Of a stretch of 64,000 nucleotides of DNA, positions 26,201 to 37,204 are shown piece by piece (within the stretch, counting starts at the first letter, position 1; each line of letters begins with the position of its first letter). The translations under genes and the position numbers were made by a program. Origin of the DNA: Ciona savignyi (lineage: Eukaryota; Chordata; Ascidiacea; Phlebobranchia; Cionidae). The stretch is from the NCBI GenBank assembly GCA_000149265.1, contig CH003293.1:1-64000 (forward strand), written 5' to 3'. Below the pieces are notes generated by a model. The model ran no database searches and was not told the origin of the DNA. It saw only the letters and a program-made list of their open reading frames with translations.

Positions 26201-29200
26201 GATGATCGATTCAATTTCGTCGTCCGATGGTGGAGTGCGACCTCCGGTGGGAAAAACGAGATTGATCGGGTCGAAGAGACGAGAGAGCGAACGCTGCAGG
26301 TACGCTCGCTCGAAATCCACCAAACACGACTTTAGCTCAGTCTCGGAGCTGTTAAAAGAAACAAAGCAAACTCTGTAAACATTAAGCTTATTTTATAACT
26401 TATAAATGCTTCTAGAATGGCCTTTAGGTTTTAATGTCAAACCTTTGTCGAAGTTGTACATCTTGCGATATTTACTCTTTTATTATTGAAAGTAAACATC
26501 GCAAACGTACAAAATCATAACCATCGCACAAACCATGGTAGCTTACTTGTATGAATCATCCGATTGATCAGGGATGGGAGATTGAATTGGAAAAGGCGAA
26601 GATTTGTCGGAAGAAACGTCGCAGGAGCCCTGCAGAAATAGCACTTTTTTTATTATTTTTTTGCTAGAAGCATTCTGGTGTCCAGTTTAATTTAGATGGT
26701 AGAGTGTAACTCAATATGTAAAAATCGTATAAATGTATTCTCTGCCCATAATGGAACTTTTATAAATGAAATATATTATTAAATGGAAAACAGCGCTTTG
26801 GATAATATAGGTGACTTCGAAAAAAACGTTTGGGTTGTTTTTAGTGGAGTTGAGTGTTTCAAGTATCTCCGTTCGTTAGCAGTTCGGTTCGATATATTGC
26901 AAAGCCTGGTAGTCTAATTACGATACAGATCTATTTTAGAGACACTGTGCGGCAAGCATGGCCGTGTAATAAGACCGAGACGGGAGCCCGGGTTTTAGGA
27001 AGTTCATGAATATTTAAAGCCTGTCCAGAAAGGTAGACTGATTTGCGTAGCGCGTTGATCCTGGTTCGGTACAAGAACGCACTTTACACCACACACTTTT
27101 GTTGGACGCTTCAATTGATATAGAAATATACGAAATAAAACCGATGTTAAAACCCCTCATTTTATCTGGTAAAATAAAATTCTGAATTTCAAGTAAACAT
27201 TGCAACCCGACACAATACATGATTTTTTTGGTAATTTTTCAAGATCCGTACCATAATTTTAACATACCAAATATTTTATTTGTATCTTCTTTTCTGTATT
27301 TTTCTTAAAATAAACAAAATACAAACCGTTCTGAGGAAGAACTGGCGATAAGTATTACTAAATCAAAACCTGCACTACAAACATCTTTAACCCTCATACG
27401 GGTAGGTCTGTACAAAATAATATCACTAGTCAATGAATACCTCAATAATTTTCCTGTGGCTGCTTAGCTTGGCCCAAAGTTCGTTTACAAGTCGCAGCAA
27501 CTTAGGGTATTCCCCCTCAAATGCTTGCTTCACGAAGTTAGAAGCTGAGGAGAGTTTAAGTGGGTTGTTACCGCATATACACTTGCAAATAGGTAAAAAA
27601 TCATATTCCCGACGTTTTCCACCAGACTTTGGAGTGAATGCACTGTTTGCGCTCGGGTAAAAAACATAATTTGACCTTCGCGTGTTGTTGTGTCATTTAG
27701 GGGAAAATTGGGAATAAAAATAACTTGCCTTGCGCGCTACTAGTCAATTCATTCTTCAAATTTTCCATCAAAAACACCCAAAACTTGTGAACAAATTCAA
27801 CATCGCCGCCATTCTGAGAACAAAAGCCATGAAAAAGGAATTTTGGCAAAAAATATATAAACTTGCGAGTTTGCTTAAATAATGAATTTCGAATAACAGT
27901 AAGCATCGGACAGTATGGATTAGTAATAAATAGTTGGAAAGAAAGATGAGATTAAGTAAGTGTACCTTGAGCAGCTCGTCCGTGAACTTGGAATGCGTCA
28001 CGGGGTCGCGCTTTTTAGAGAGGACCTTCTGTAGGTGGATCACCTAATGACGTAATGAAAGTGTTTATTTCTAATAACAAAAGATATTAGTAATTTTGCG
28101 TTGGGGGTTGAGCCACTAACGCAGTAATTTCATCTCGTGATTTATTCATGGATTGTGTATTAAAATGAGGGGGGCGGATAGGTGACGCAGTGCAATATGC
28201 TGAGAAAGAGAGCGATGTGTTTGTTACTAGCTCGTGCGTGCGTATCGAGTTTATTGACCTGTAGAAAGGAGGCGGAAATCTGATCCATGAGAATTTCGAT
28301 ATTGCTCCAAAGTCGAAGGCGAAATTGAGCAGAATTCCCTGGTGTCGGCATCCCACTGACCTTACCAGGACCTGTAACTTACATGCTGGGTATGAAACTT
28401 TACAACAACAAAAAACAGTTTACGGTTAAATGTTTTTTAATTTTTCTAAAAGAAAAGAAAAAAGAAAGGAGTGGCGCTTTTAAATAAAGAAAACGCTCAT
28501 ATAAATACGCACTTGATGTTTCATATTGTACCTTTGTTCGAAGATTGCCCTGACGTTGATTTCGACAAGGCTTTGATGTCAAGTGCTTCCTTCATATTTC
28601 GCTTAGTGCTTTCTCTTGCATCATTGCATGTGCAGTCAATGGGTGTTCGGAGGAGACCCAAATTGTAGTAGACTTGTAACGCTGTTGCCGTGTGCGTCTG
28701 GTTCTAAAAATAGTAAATAGCTAAGTGGTGATCACTAACCGCACAGAAGACAGCACTAAAGTCAGATTCTCTGCAGCGGGATTCGGCAAATATAATAAAA
28801 AATTTACCAAAGTGTTGTTGCCCTGCTCCAACAGACGACGCGCTTGTGCATCTACTTCTTCCTTTGCTCGTCTGATGAAGATCCGATCCTCCTCCAGCAC
28901 CTCAATGCCGCTGAGATCCACGCCCTGGGAAAGGTAGTCTGCCGACGCAGGAATTATAGTTAGTTCGAAGAGTCGCTCGTGGAATTAAGTCCGGATGACA
29001 TTGATCTTTAAAGTGCGATTATTGAGTAAGTTGTTGTTTTGCGGAAATTTGCACTTTTCACGAATATTCAGCAAATGGACTTAATTATGGGATCCACTTT
29101 GATCGCGGTATAAAGTACACACTTCAATACACTTTGCGCGAGGTGGAAGAGAAAGGTGGTTGAACGTTCGATAATTTTAATGACATACGCAGCTTGTACT

Positions 29201-32200
29201 AAGATGATAAATAATAAACCGGTTGTTATGGACAAGTCACAATGAAATGGACACAGGTGACCTCGCAGGTAAACCCAATATGGTATAAAAATACAAGTAT
29301 TATAAAATTATTCGAATGTTTGTTTCTTTGATTACTAATAAATTTCGATGTCTGCTTAAAATAATCTTCTTGTATAGATGTCTTAAAGCAGCCAATCAAA
29401 GAAAGTAGTTTGTATTTATATATGGGACGTATATTTGTCTAATAAATCAATTCTAGAGAAAGCAACTCTTAAAGAAAAGCAACGACGAAAGGCTGGGCTT
29501 CCATTGTCAATCGATCCCTTTCAATTAATTGGCGAAACCGAATGTATCGTTAATGAACTTCCATAAAAATCGGATAAATCTGTATTGAAGTTAATGTATT
29601 TTTTTCGGCAATACATACAGTGCCAGTTATGGGGTTTTTCATTTTATTTGATGTTTAAACCCAGCTATTATTTGAGCATTAACGACACATTAGGGCGGTC
29701 GATAAATTGACACAGGTACACACACACACACGGGAACGGCTGGGGAAAAGGCATCGAACAGATAAGCGGGACGAGCGAAGCAGGAGCACAGTCTGTGACG
29801 GGTTTGTTCCAAGCATCACAGATCAATTCCATCGAGCGAGAGCGAGAGCAGTGGCGTTTCTTTGTTTTCACGACCACATCATGTAGTTCAGGTCAAGATC
29901 GGTGCAGCGCCTGCAGACAGACGAGTAGAAAATATTCCACGCGATCGCTAACTTGTATAAGAACACCAGAAATGCAGTAATGCACAATGCGCTTTTTTCG
30001 GGAATGCGGCTTGATGCTTTCAAATGTACATTTCGAAGGTATGAAGTGTTTGGAAAGTAAGGTTAATAAAACAGCTTTAGGAAAGCTGGTATCTCTATAA
30101 ATCAAATCAAACATTGATGAGAGTCGTTGACGTGGATAGATGCCGATGCCAACTTAAGTGAGTGAGCAGCCGTGGGCACGGTCGTTTGTTTGATCTTGGT
30201 AAACAACGGAATGAAACGAATGTTTGAATTTTCTTAAGCTATTGCGGTTAAGGCAAGTGGCTAGATCGAAGCATGTAAAAATTATTTAATGTTGAGAAAT
30301 TGATTACGGCAACCCAGTGTTTAGGAAATCACGCAGGCACTATCAATTCACCAGGTTAAAGTAAACATCAAATTGAAGGGGGAAGGTTGAAAATACAAGA
30401 CCAATCAAATCAAAACCACGTAGTTTTCCAAATATTCTTTTTGGAAACAAATTTGCCTGTATTCATTAACAGAGTTAGGTAGAGTTATTAAAATCTCCGG
30501 TTTATTATTAACTGAAAAGAGTAAACGAGATATCGGACTTTGAGCTAATTTTAACAGGAAGTCTTCCTTTCCATGTTCTAATGTTTTTTGCGCTTGGAAG
30601 GAATCGTTAGGTGGGTCTAGCAAGAAAGATAACAGCAAGAGAGGTGATAGGATACAATGGCGGAAAACATGAAAGTGCGTGGATGAGATTTGCACAAAAT
30701 CGTTACCTCACCGGATTAATGATTCTTACGGCTCCGTCGCGACAACTTCTTCGGTAAAACTGAGCGCCTCGCGGTCGACAGCAATCGAAGAAGCAAATAA
30801 ATAATTTAATAAGACAACGCAAATCAGTTCTTGAGCTGATAAAACCGATCTAGCAATTAAAAAATAAAACCGTGTAATGTCACTGCGCAGAGGAAATAGT
30901 CGAGCAGTGGTCATCACTGAAAATCGCAGGTCGAAGCTGTAAATTTAGGATCAATAATAGCAGGATTTAAGCAGCGCAGTTTGTTCATGAGCAATTCCCA
31001 CTGGCGAGCTATCGGAGTTTCACTTTTAATTACTGCATAATTCATGAACACTTAGAGAGTAAAACATGATATTTGACATGCTAACGGTAACGTCACAAAT
31101 AATAAATGTGATATTTTCAGAGAAATAATTTTGTGAGATCAACGTAGGTATATATTTCTTTCACATGGCTGCTTGGAGTAAGCTTGGCGGCGTATTTAAA
31201 AATAGGACATGAAGAAATGACTTGTGTGAATCTAAAAACTGGGAAAGGTTATGTACGCGTAGCATTGAGTTTCGAGTCCAATATAACAGAGGATTCCAGT
31301 TCGGATATATTCAACGTGTCACTTGGAGAGGCAATACCGATCGTGCTGCTGGTGTTGGAGGTGGTACTCGGCTTCATATTCAACACGGTCGCAATTATAT
31401 TATATTGCAACCGAAGAGGACTGCTTCAGAATGCGGGGAACATGTTCACGGTAAACAGCGACGGTTAAAATAAAAAAAAAATATATAAATATTTTTATTT
31501 GTTAGATGTATTACCATTGATTGAACTATATAGTAACGATATTTCTTAGGGTTTATTGAAGTAGTTCTGGTTATAACTAGAACGAGTGGTGTTTGGTTAT
31601 AAATATAATTAGGCTTATATAATTATATCATAGGTCAGCCTCATGGCCGTCGATTTGCTATTCTGTGGATTTTGTGTGCCACTTACTATCGTCATCGAAT
31701 TCATCAAAACAAGTTCGTTCTACCAGCTGAACAACTTATGTTTGGCGACCCGATGTTTCCTGATGTTCAGCGCCATCGGTAGCGCGACAGGAACGACATT
31801 GTTGGCGCTGGATCGCGGTGATATTAGTCTACGGCCATCAAGGAGGTTTTTTACCGGAAAGCGGCCGTTGATGGCCATTATAGTAACGTGGGTTGTGTCG
31901 TCTGCCGGTCTTGTAATACCAACGGTAGTGGCATGGCTGTACGACGCATTCACTGAACTCACTATGCACGCTTTCATGGACCGACCGGCCAGTGCAATTC
32001 AAATGAACTGGATACCGAATCAAAGCAGCTTAGAGCTGCTGATCGAATCCGATCAAAGCAGCACACCAAATCAAGCACTGTGTGACACTACTTGTGTTTC
32101 TAGCTGCTACAAAGACCAATGTACGCTTACACATACGGAGCTGGCGGTTCGACTTGGATACCAGATAACCATTTTCATCCTATCTGGGACGATAACCATG

Positions 32201-35200
32201 GCAGTGTACACGAAGATTATTCAATCCGTACACAAACGTAGTTTCAGGTGAATACATGTTGTTTTTTTTAGGTAATATTATTTTACTTCATTTTTTAATT
32301 GCACAACTGTGCAATCGTATTTGGCAGTTTTATATATTTAATTTTAAAATGCCATTGAATAAACTTACAGTTCACTTGCATGTTTATTGGATTGAAAATG
32401 TAACAAAGCACCATTCCGAAACGCCTTAATATACAAGTATGCCTTTATGTTTAAAGCTCTGATTTAAACTTCTTACAATGTGTTGTTCGTTAAAATCTGG
32501 AATGCTAAAGTGAAGTAAATTAGTTTCATACTGATTTTGTCGTATTTCATTTCACAACGTTGTTCTCGTCGACGTAATACGGCAGGAGCAGATCGGCAAA
32601 AAAACATTTCAAAGGCAAACGGTGCTGGCTCCGCAGTATATCAATAACCCTCAACTACATTTACAATCCATAATATGATTTACTCTTTACAGAGAGGAGA
32701 AAAAAAGAGGCTTTGGCAGCCTCACAATTAAAAGAGCTGGCTCACAGAATCACACCAAAAAAATACTGACAAGACTGCTTTGTTGTGGACATAATAACAC
32801 ACCTGATGACACCGGGTTGGTGGAAATGAATGCACAAGTCAATGATGAAGCAAAACGACATTCTGGACTAAGTTTAGTGAAAGAAATAGAAAAAAACTCA
32901 ACTGGAACTTATGGTACGCTGACTAAGAATGTTTCTCAGATAGCAAAAGCGGAAAACAATCGAACGGAATACAATGATGAGGCCACAAAACAGCCTGTTG
33001 TGGTTGTACAAAGCATGGAGCCTTCATCGAATAGTGTGGAGGCCCCTCAAGTTTCCAATTGCCAGTCACAAATAAATATATCGGAGGTGCAGAGCAGTGA
33101 AAACAGACAACCAGCAGATGACCACAAAACCGATTTTGCATCCGTTGCCCTATCGATAACTGTTGTTCTTGCACTGAAGCGTATGGTGGCTGCAAAAGTA
33201 AAAAGAAAGCAAAAAAAGCTAAAGCATCTGAGAAGAATGACAATTCTTATAATCGTAACATTCTTTGTAAGCTGGGTGCCCTTCCACGTGCTTCCTATGA
33301 TAAAGTTTTTTATAAGAAACACAACCAACTTGTTTGTCATCTGCCATGCAACAGGTTGTGTCGGTAACCATGAGTTTTTAAACTTGACAAAATACGTCAG
33401 CATCCAAAACTCAACAGCAGACACAATGAAAAGCTTTTGGAATAGTCTGTTCCTGTGGACACTAGTATTTGCTGCTGCATCCTCGGTGGTGAACCCATTT
33501 CTTTATAGTTTCTCAAGGGAAAAAATCAGAGATGATTTTAAAAGAACATTTTGCTTGGTTAAGTCCAGCAAATATGGTGAAAGCAAAAGCTGTGTTGGGT
33601 CGAAACTTCGAAACCGAGGTGGCTCAGCCATTTGGACAGCTCAATGGGGACAAAAACGAAAATCAAGTTTCAATAAGAAAAATGGCAAAAAGATATCCTA
33701 TGCTACTGATAAAAATATTTCAAAATCAGATGTGTCTAAAAAAACAACCATTGATAAAAGTGGGTATATGCATAACCCTAATGAACCAAATGCTGATGAG
33801 CATTTGCTAACCCAGGATGTCAACGAAAATAACAGTACACAGAAAACGCTGTGTAACTCTTATCAATGACATATCAAAAGTTACCATAACTAAAACTTTA
33901 AATTCAGCTTCAGGCTAAACGCGTATTGCAAATATAAAATAAATAAAAAACTGTTTGGGTCTGCGATTTGATGATATATATCTGTATGACAAAAAGCTTA
34001 ATTTACTTTGTGATTTGCACCTTTTGTAAGTGCTCGTGCTGTACCTTCATTTTTTTTATTTGTACTATGTTTTGTTTTTATTCAATAAAACTTTATATTT
34101 GAATTAGTTTGGAAGAACAAATTGAATCTTACACATTAGTAATTTTTATACGGTTATTGGAGAGTGATAATAATTAATTCAGTAGTTCGCTAATTGTTTA
34201 CTTTATGGTTCTGACTAATACAGTAGGTGACAATTAATTTGACCACCTTGGGACCAGAACATTTTGGCCGTAATATTCGAATAGTCATAAAAACCGAAGT
34301 CGCCATAACCATGTATCAATTAACAGTACAAGTGACGTTAAAACTAAGTATTGTACAATGTACAGTATGTAACAATATGAACAAGCTCTGGTACAACATA
34401 ACAAAGTAAATAACAGTACTGTGTTAGTAAATTTTTGTCATAGCAATGTGACTGTTGCGTCATTCATTAAGACCAGCTGTACAGACCACACACATGGCAT
34501 GCATGCATACAGAAAACACGCATGCAAAGGCGAAGTTATAAGTGTGTGGCGGGTAAAAAGACTGTACTGTAATAAGAGAGAAAGAAAATGTTGGTCATAT
34601 TATCAGAAATTTGGTCATATTATTCGTGGTCATATTAAGCGGTATCTATTGTTCTTTTAAATATTCAGCAAAACATATAAGATAAATAGCTTGATTCAAT
34701 AAAAATAAAACAAAAGTCATTTTAACTTCTTACCTAATTCACTAAGGCTTTGAGCAGCTTTTGTTATGTCTCTGACACCACCTTGCAGTTGGCTATGCAA
34801 ACGCAGCGTGAGACGTTGAATTCGAACAATTCTTCTAAGCAGGTCACATGTAGCCTGTTGAATGCTTCTCAGTAATGGATAAAAAAGTGGCATGTATCTT
34901 AATCGTAGCACACTGCGTACAATCACACTCAGCATCTTGGAGCTAGCAATTTATTGTTCCACAACCCTGACTTGATTCAAAATAGTGTTTCAGAGGTTTG
35001 TCTAAAATTTTTGAAGAAACACAAAAAAGAAAAACCTATTTTCCACTAACCTGCAATCGTCCAAGCTGTGTGGTCCTTGATTGTATTTTGTGATATGGTT
35101 CAGCAACTTTACCACGTATTCTAGATCAACAAATATAAATACTTTTACCTACTTAGTTTGTGCACAGGCCTAGCAGTGACTACCACTTAGTAGTGAGGAC

Positions 35201-35567
35201 TGCATGTTTGTATATTCCATTATATATTAGGTTTATATTAATACAGTGTCCGAATTTGATGTGTATATTATTTTTATAATCTTTATATGAGTTCCAATAC
35301 ATATTTGTGGAAATTCTTGGTTGCAAAAGCAATGCAGAGATATACATATGTATATATGTATTATATGGAGGGGTTATAAATCGGAGTTCACAACTCCTTT
35401 ATTGTTATTTATTAACATATCTTCACTTATACAAAAACAATACAAATTAAACACATCATGAAATAACAGATAAAGTTAAACTAATGGTAATGGTATAACA
35501 CTGGGCCTGACAAACAGGAAACCTCTGTAGTCAAGCGTCGAGAACAAATGGAATGGTAAAACAAAGT

Positions 35568-35611
<44 letters not shown>

Positions 35612-36869
35612 AATATTAATGTAGTAAATGCATGTATTAGTGTAATATATATAATACACAACACCTTATTGTTATATATATTTAGTTATACAAATTACCT
35701 GTCTAAAACTGATTGAAGAGAGTTAATTCTTGTTTGCATCATTGTAAGAATTCCTTCCAGGGATTCAATACCTGTGGCTTGAGCTAAAAGATCTTCATGA
35801 CGAGATGTGATCTATATATAATTCAAACAAGAAGTGAAATTTATATAGTTTCATGGTTAGTAATATTGCTGTGCAGTCCTTATTGGGTTGAATCATCTTG
35901 AATGTTTTGTTTTTTTCATGTTTAATCTGATTCCTAACCGTAATAAAGAAGGTTATGGGATTAGAATTCCTGTACTACAAAAAGGTTTTATTTAGACATT
36001 TAATATACACATTTAAAAAAAAAAATGAACTATACTAAAATAAAAAAGACCTAGGCCTGGTTTGATAGGTAATCAACTGGTCACTAAAATTGTTGCAAAG
36101 TGCAAAGTAAGGAATGTGCAGTATTCCAGTTTTAAAACCCACACACTTCTAAAATAATGTATTTGTATCCAGGTAAATCTATACAATTATACCTGTGATT
36201 GGAGTTGCTTATCAAGCATACTGATTCCATCCATAAGCTGGGCCAAACGCTGAGAAATAGCAGCGTTTTCAATCACTTTTGTAGCATAATCTTGCACATC
36301 AAATTCATCCTTTAAGAAATCTGCCAGCACATCTGGAAAAATTAAAAATATAATTAATTTTTTTTGAGAGGAAATGATGGCTCATATAACTTGTTTTAGC
36401 TATAAGCTATGTGTATATTATATATCAGTATTAAATTGAGAATGTGTTTGTGTTTACCTATTTTGTTAGACCAAGACATCAATGTAAAAATGGTTATGAA
36501 TTGTACTTCGCTTTAACAATGTAGTTTAGTAGGTCTTATCCAGTATGAAAATCATGACAGATCTTAACAAAAATTTATGAATCAAAACGCATTATCCAAA
36601 ACAAGGTCCCAATATCCATAAAGAGAACATAAGATCAGATTTTGCTTGTAAACTTAGCCATACCAGGTTAGATTACTAAAGTAAAGTGTAATTTATTTTA
36701 CTTTCAGAAGCAAATATAACCACGTTTTAAAATCGTTTGGGTGCACTTGCTATGCTTTTTGGACTGTGGCCTAATCGTGTTATTTAAAATTGATACAAAT
36801 TATGCGATACATACCATCAGTTGCAAAAGTATGTAACAAATCATTACTTCCAGTGGTTTCAACTTCCAT
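20232..36869 (-). CDS. COG5: Conserved oligomeric Golgi complex subunit 5
   Basis: Twenty exons, first to last: 36815-36869, 36193-36332, 35699-35811, 35051-35120, 34734-34854, 28808-28938, 28532-28703, 28259-28371, 27966-28043, 27729-27813, 27441-27544, 26547-26629, 26187-26348, 25821-25920, 23879-23989, 23507-23673, 23030-23155, 22270-22378, 20669-20872 and 20232-20429. Phase closes at every junction, giving 813 aa, close to vertebrate COG5. Diagnostic segments include [125 protein letters not shown] and [21 protein letters not shown]5 belongs to lobe B of the COG tether, which acts in retrograde traffic within the Golgi. The intron 34733-28939 (5.8 kb) hosts the GPR22-like gene on the other strand, and another intron holds a SINE. 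One intron uses a GC donor. Confidence 0.97.
25338..25626 (+). mobile_element. tRNA-derived SINE, copy B
   Basis: The best-preserved copy: A-box-like TGGTCTAGCGG, B-box-like GGTGCGAAACT, TTGTGTCCTTGGGCAAGGCAC, and a 3' end GGGATAAACATGAATATCC. It lies in the COG5 intron between exons 14 and 15, antisense to COG5. Confidence 0.87.
27727..27728 (-). other. Non-canonical GC donor of a COG5 GC-AG intron
   Basis: COG5 exon 10 ends ...GCGCAAG and continues GCAAGTT, matching the AG|GCAAGT consensus of GC-AG introns. No in-phase GT donor replaces it. Joining to 27544 restores the conserved segment around [13 protein letters not shown]. Confidence 0.8.
28939..31216. other. COG5 intron 5, part upstream of the nested receptor gene
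   Basis: No exon of either gene was found here. It should contain the promoter of the nested GPR22-like gene. A short CA-repeat tract occurs near 29717-29731. Confidence 0.55.
31217..33869 (+). CDS. GPR22: GPR22-like orphan G protein-coupled receptor nested in COG5
   Basis: Three exons: 31217-31450, 31634-32247 and 32693-33869, with phases 0 and 2, giving 674 aa. TM1 is [22 protein letters not shown]2 includes [20 protein letters not shown], and the end of TM3 is [20 protein letters not shown], matching the vertebrate GPR22 LDRYDIS region. TM6 is [20 protein letters not shown] and TM7 has [11 protein letters not shown] (NPxxY present). The third intracellular loop is very long and polar, as in GPR22. 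Odd points: the DRY tyrosine is glycine (DRG), and the N-terminus and loops are longer than in vertebrates. GPR22 is an orphan receptor reported in brain and heart. In vertebrates it also sits inside COG5 on the opposite strand, which supports orthology beyond sequence similarity. Confidence 0.9.
34084..34089 (+). terminator. Poly(A) signal of the GPR22-like gene
   Basis: AATAAA 215 bp after the receptor stop. An alternative AATAAA cluster occurs near 33938-33946. Both lie before COG5 exon 5. Confidence 0.55.
35569..35610. repeat. Imperfect (TA)n microsatellite in a COG5 intron
   Basis: About 20 TA units interrupted once by a C. Confidence 0.9.
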
Positions 36870-37204
36870 AACTCAAATATTGGACAGAAATATTTGCTAG
36901 AATTTGTAGATTATGATGAATTCGCAAATCAATAAGCAGCAGCAAGATTATTATATGCTTCTTGTCCTTAACAATATTATTTTGTCCTTTTCTGTGGCAG
37001 CAACACTTCGATTTGTTTATATTTTGATTTTACTACGCAATCTCCATTTTGCAATCTCCACGCTGTCAGCTAATGTTCTGTGATGCGTAACGTCAGCTGA
37101 TCACTGAAACGACATAAACGTATTGTACCGTCACAGCGGCTTGTGTAATAACTTGTGCAACATTTTGAACAATTTTGATGTATATCGGTTAAATCAGCTA
37201 AGAT
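36870..37204. promoter_or_regulatory. Probable bidirectional promoter between COG5 and the giant gene
   Basis: The start codons of COG5 (minus, 36869) and the 4.6-kilocodon gene (plus, 37205) are only 335 bp apart and point away from each other. Both promoters and both 5' UTRs must fit here unless untranslated first exons lie elsewhere. No TATA element is claimed. Confidence 0.6.

Noticed and set aside
33047..33424. Minus-strand frame of 125 codons inside the receptor gene
   Set aside because: Antisense shadow of the third loop, TM6 and extracellular text of the GPR22-like receptor.
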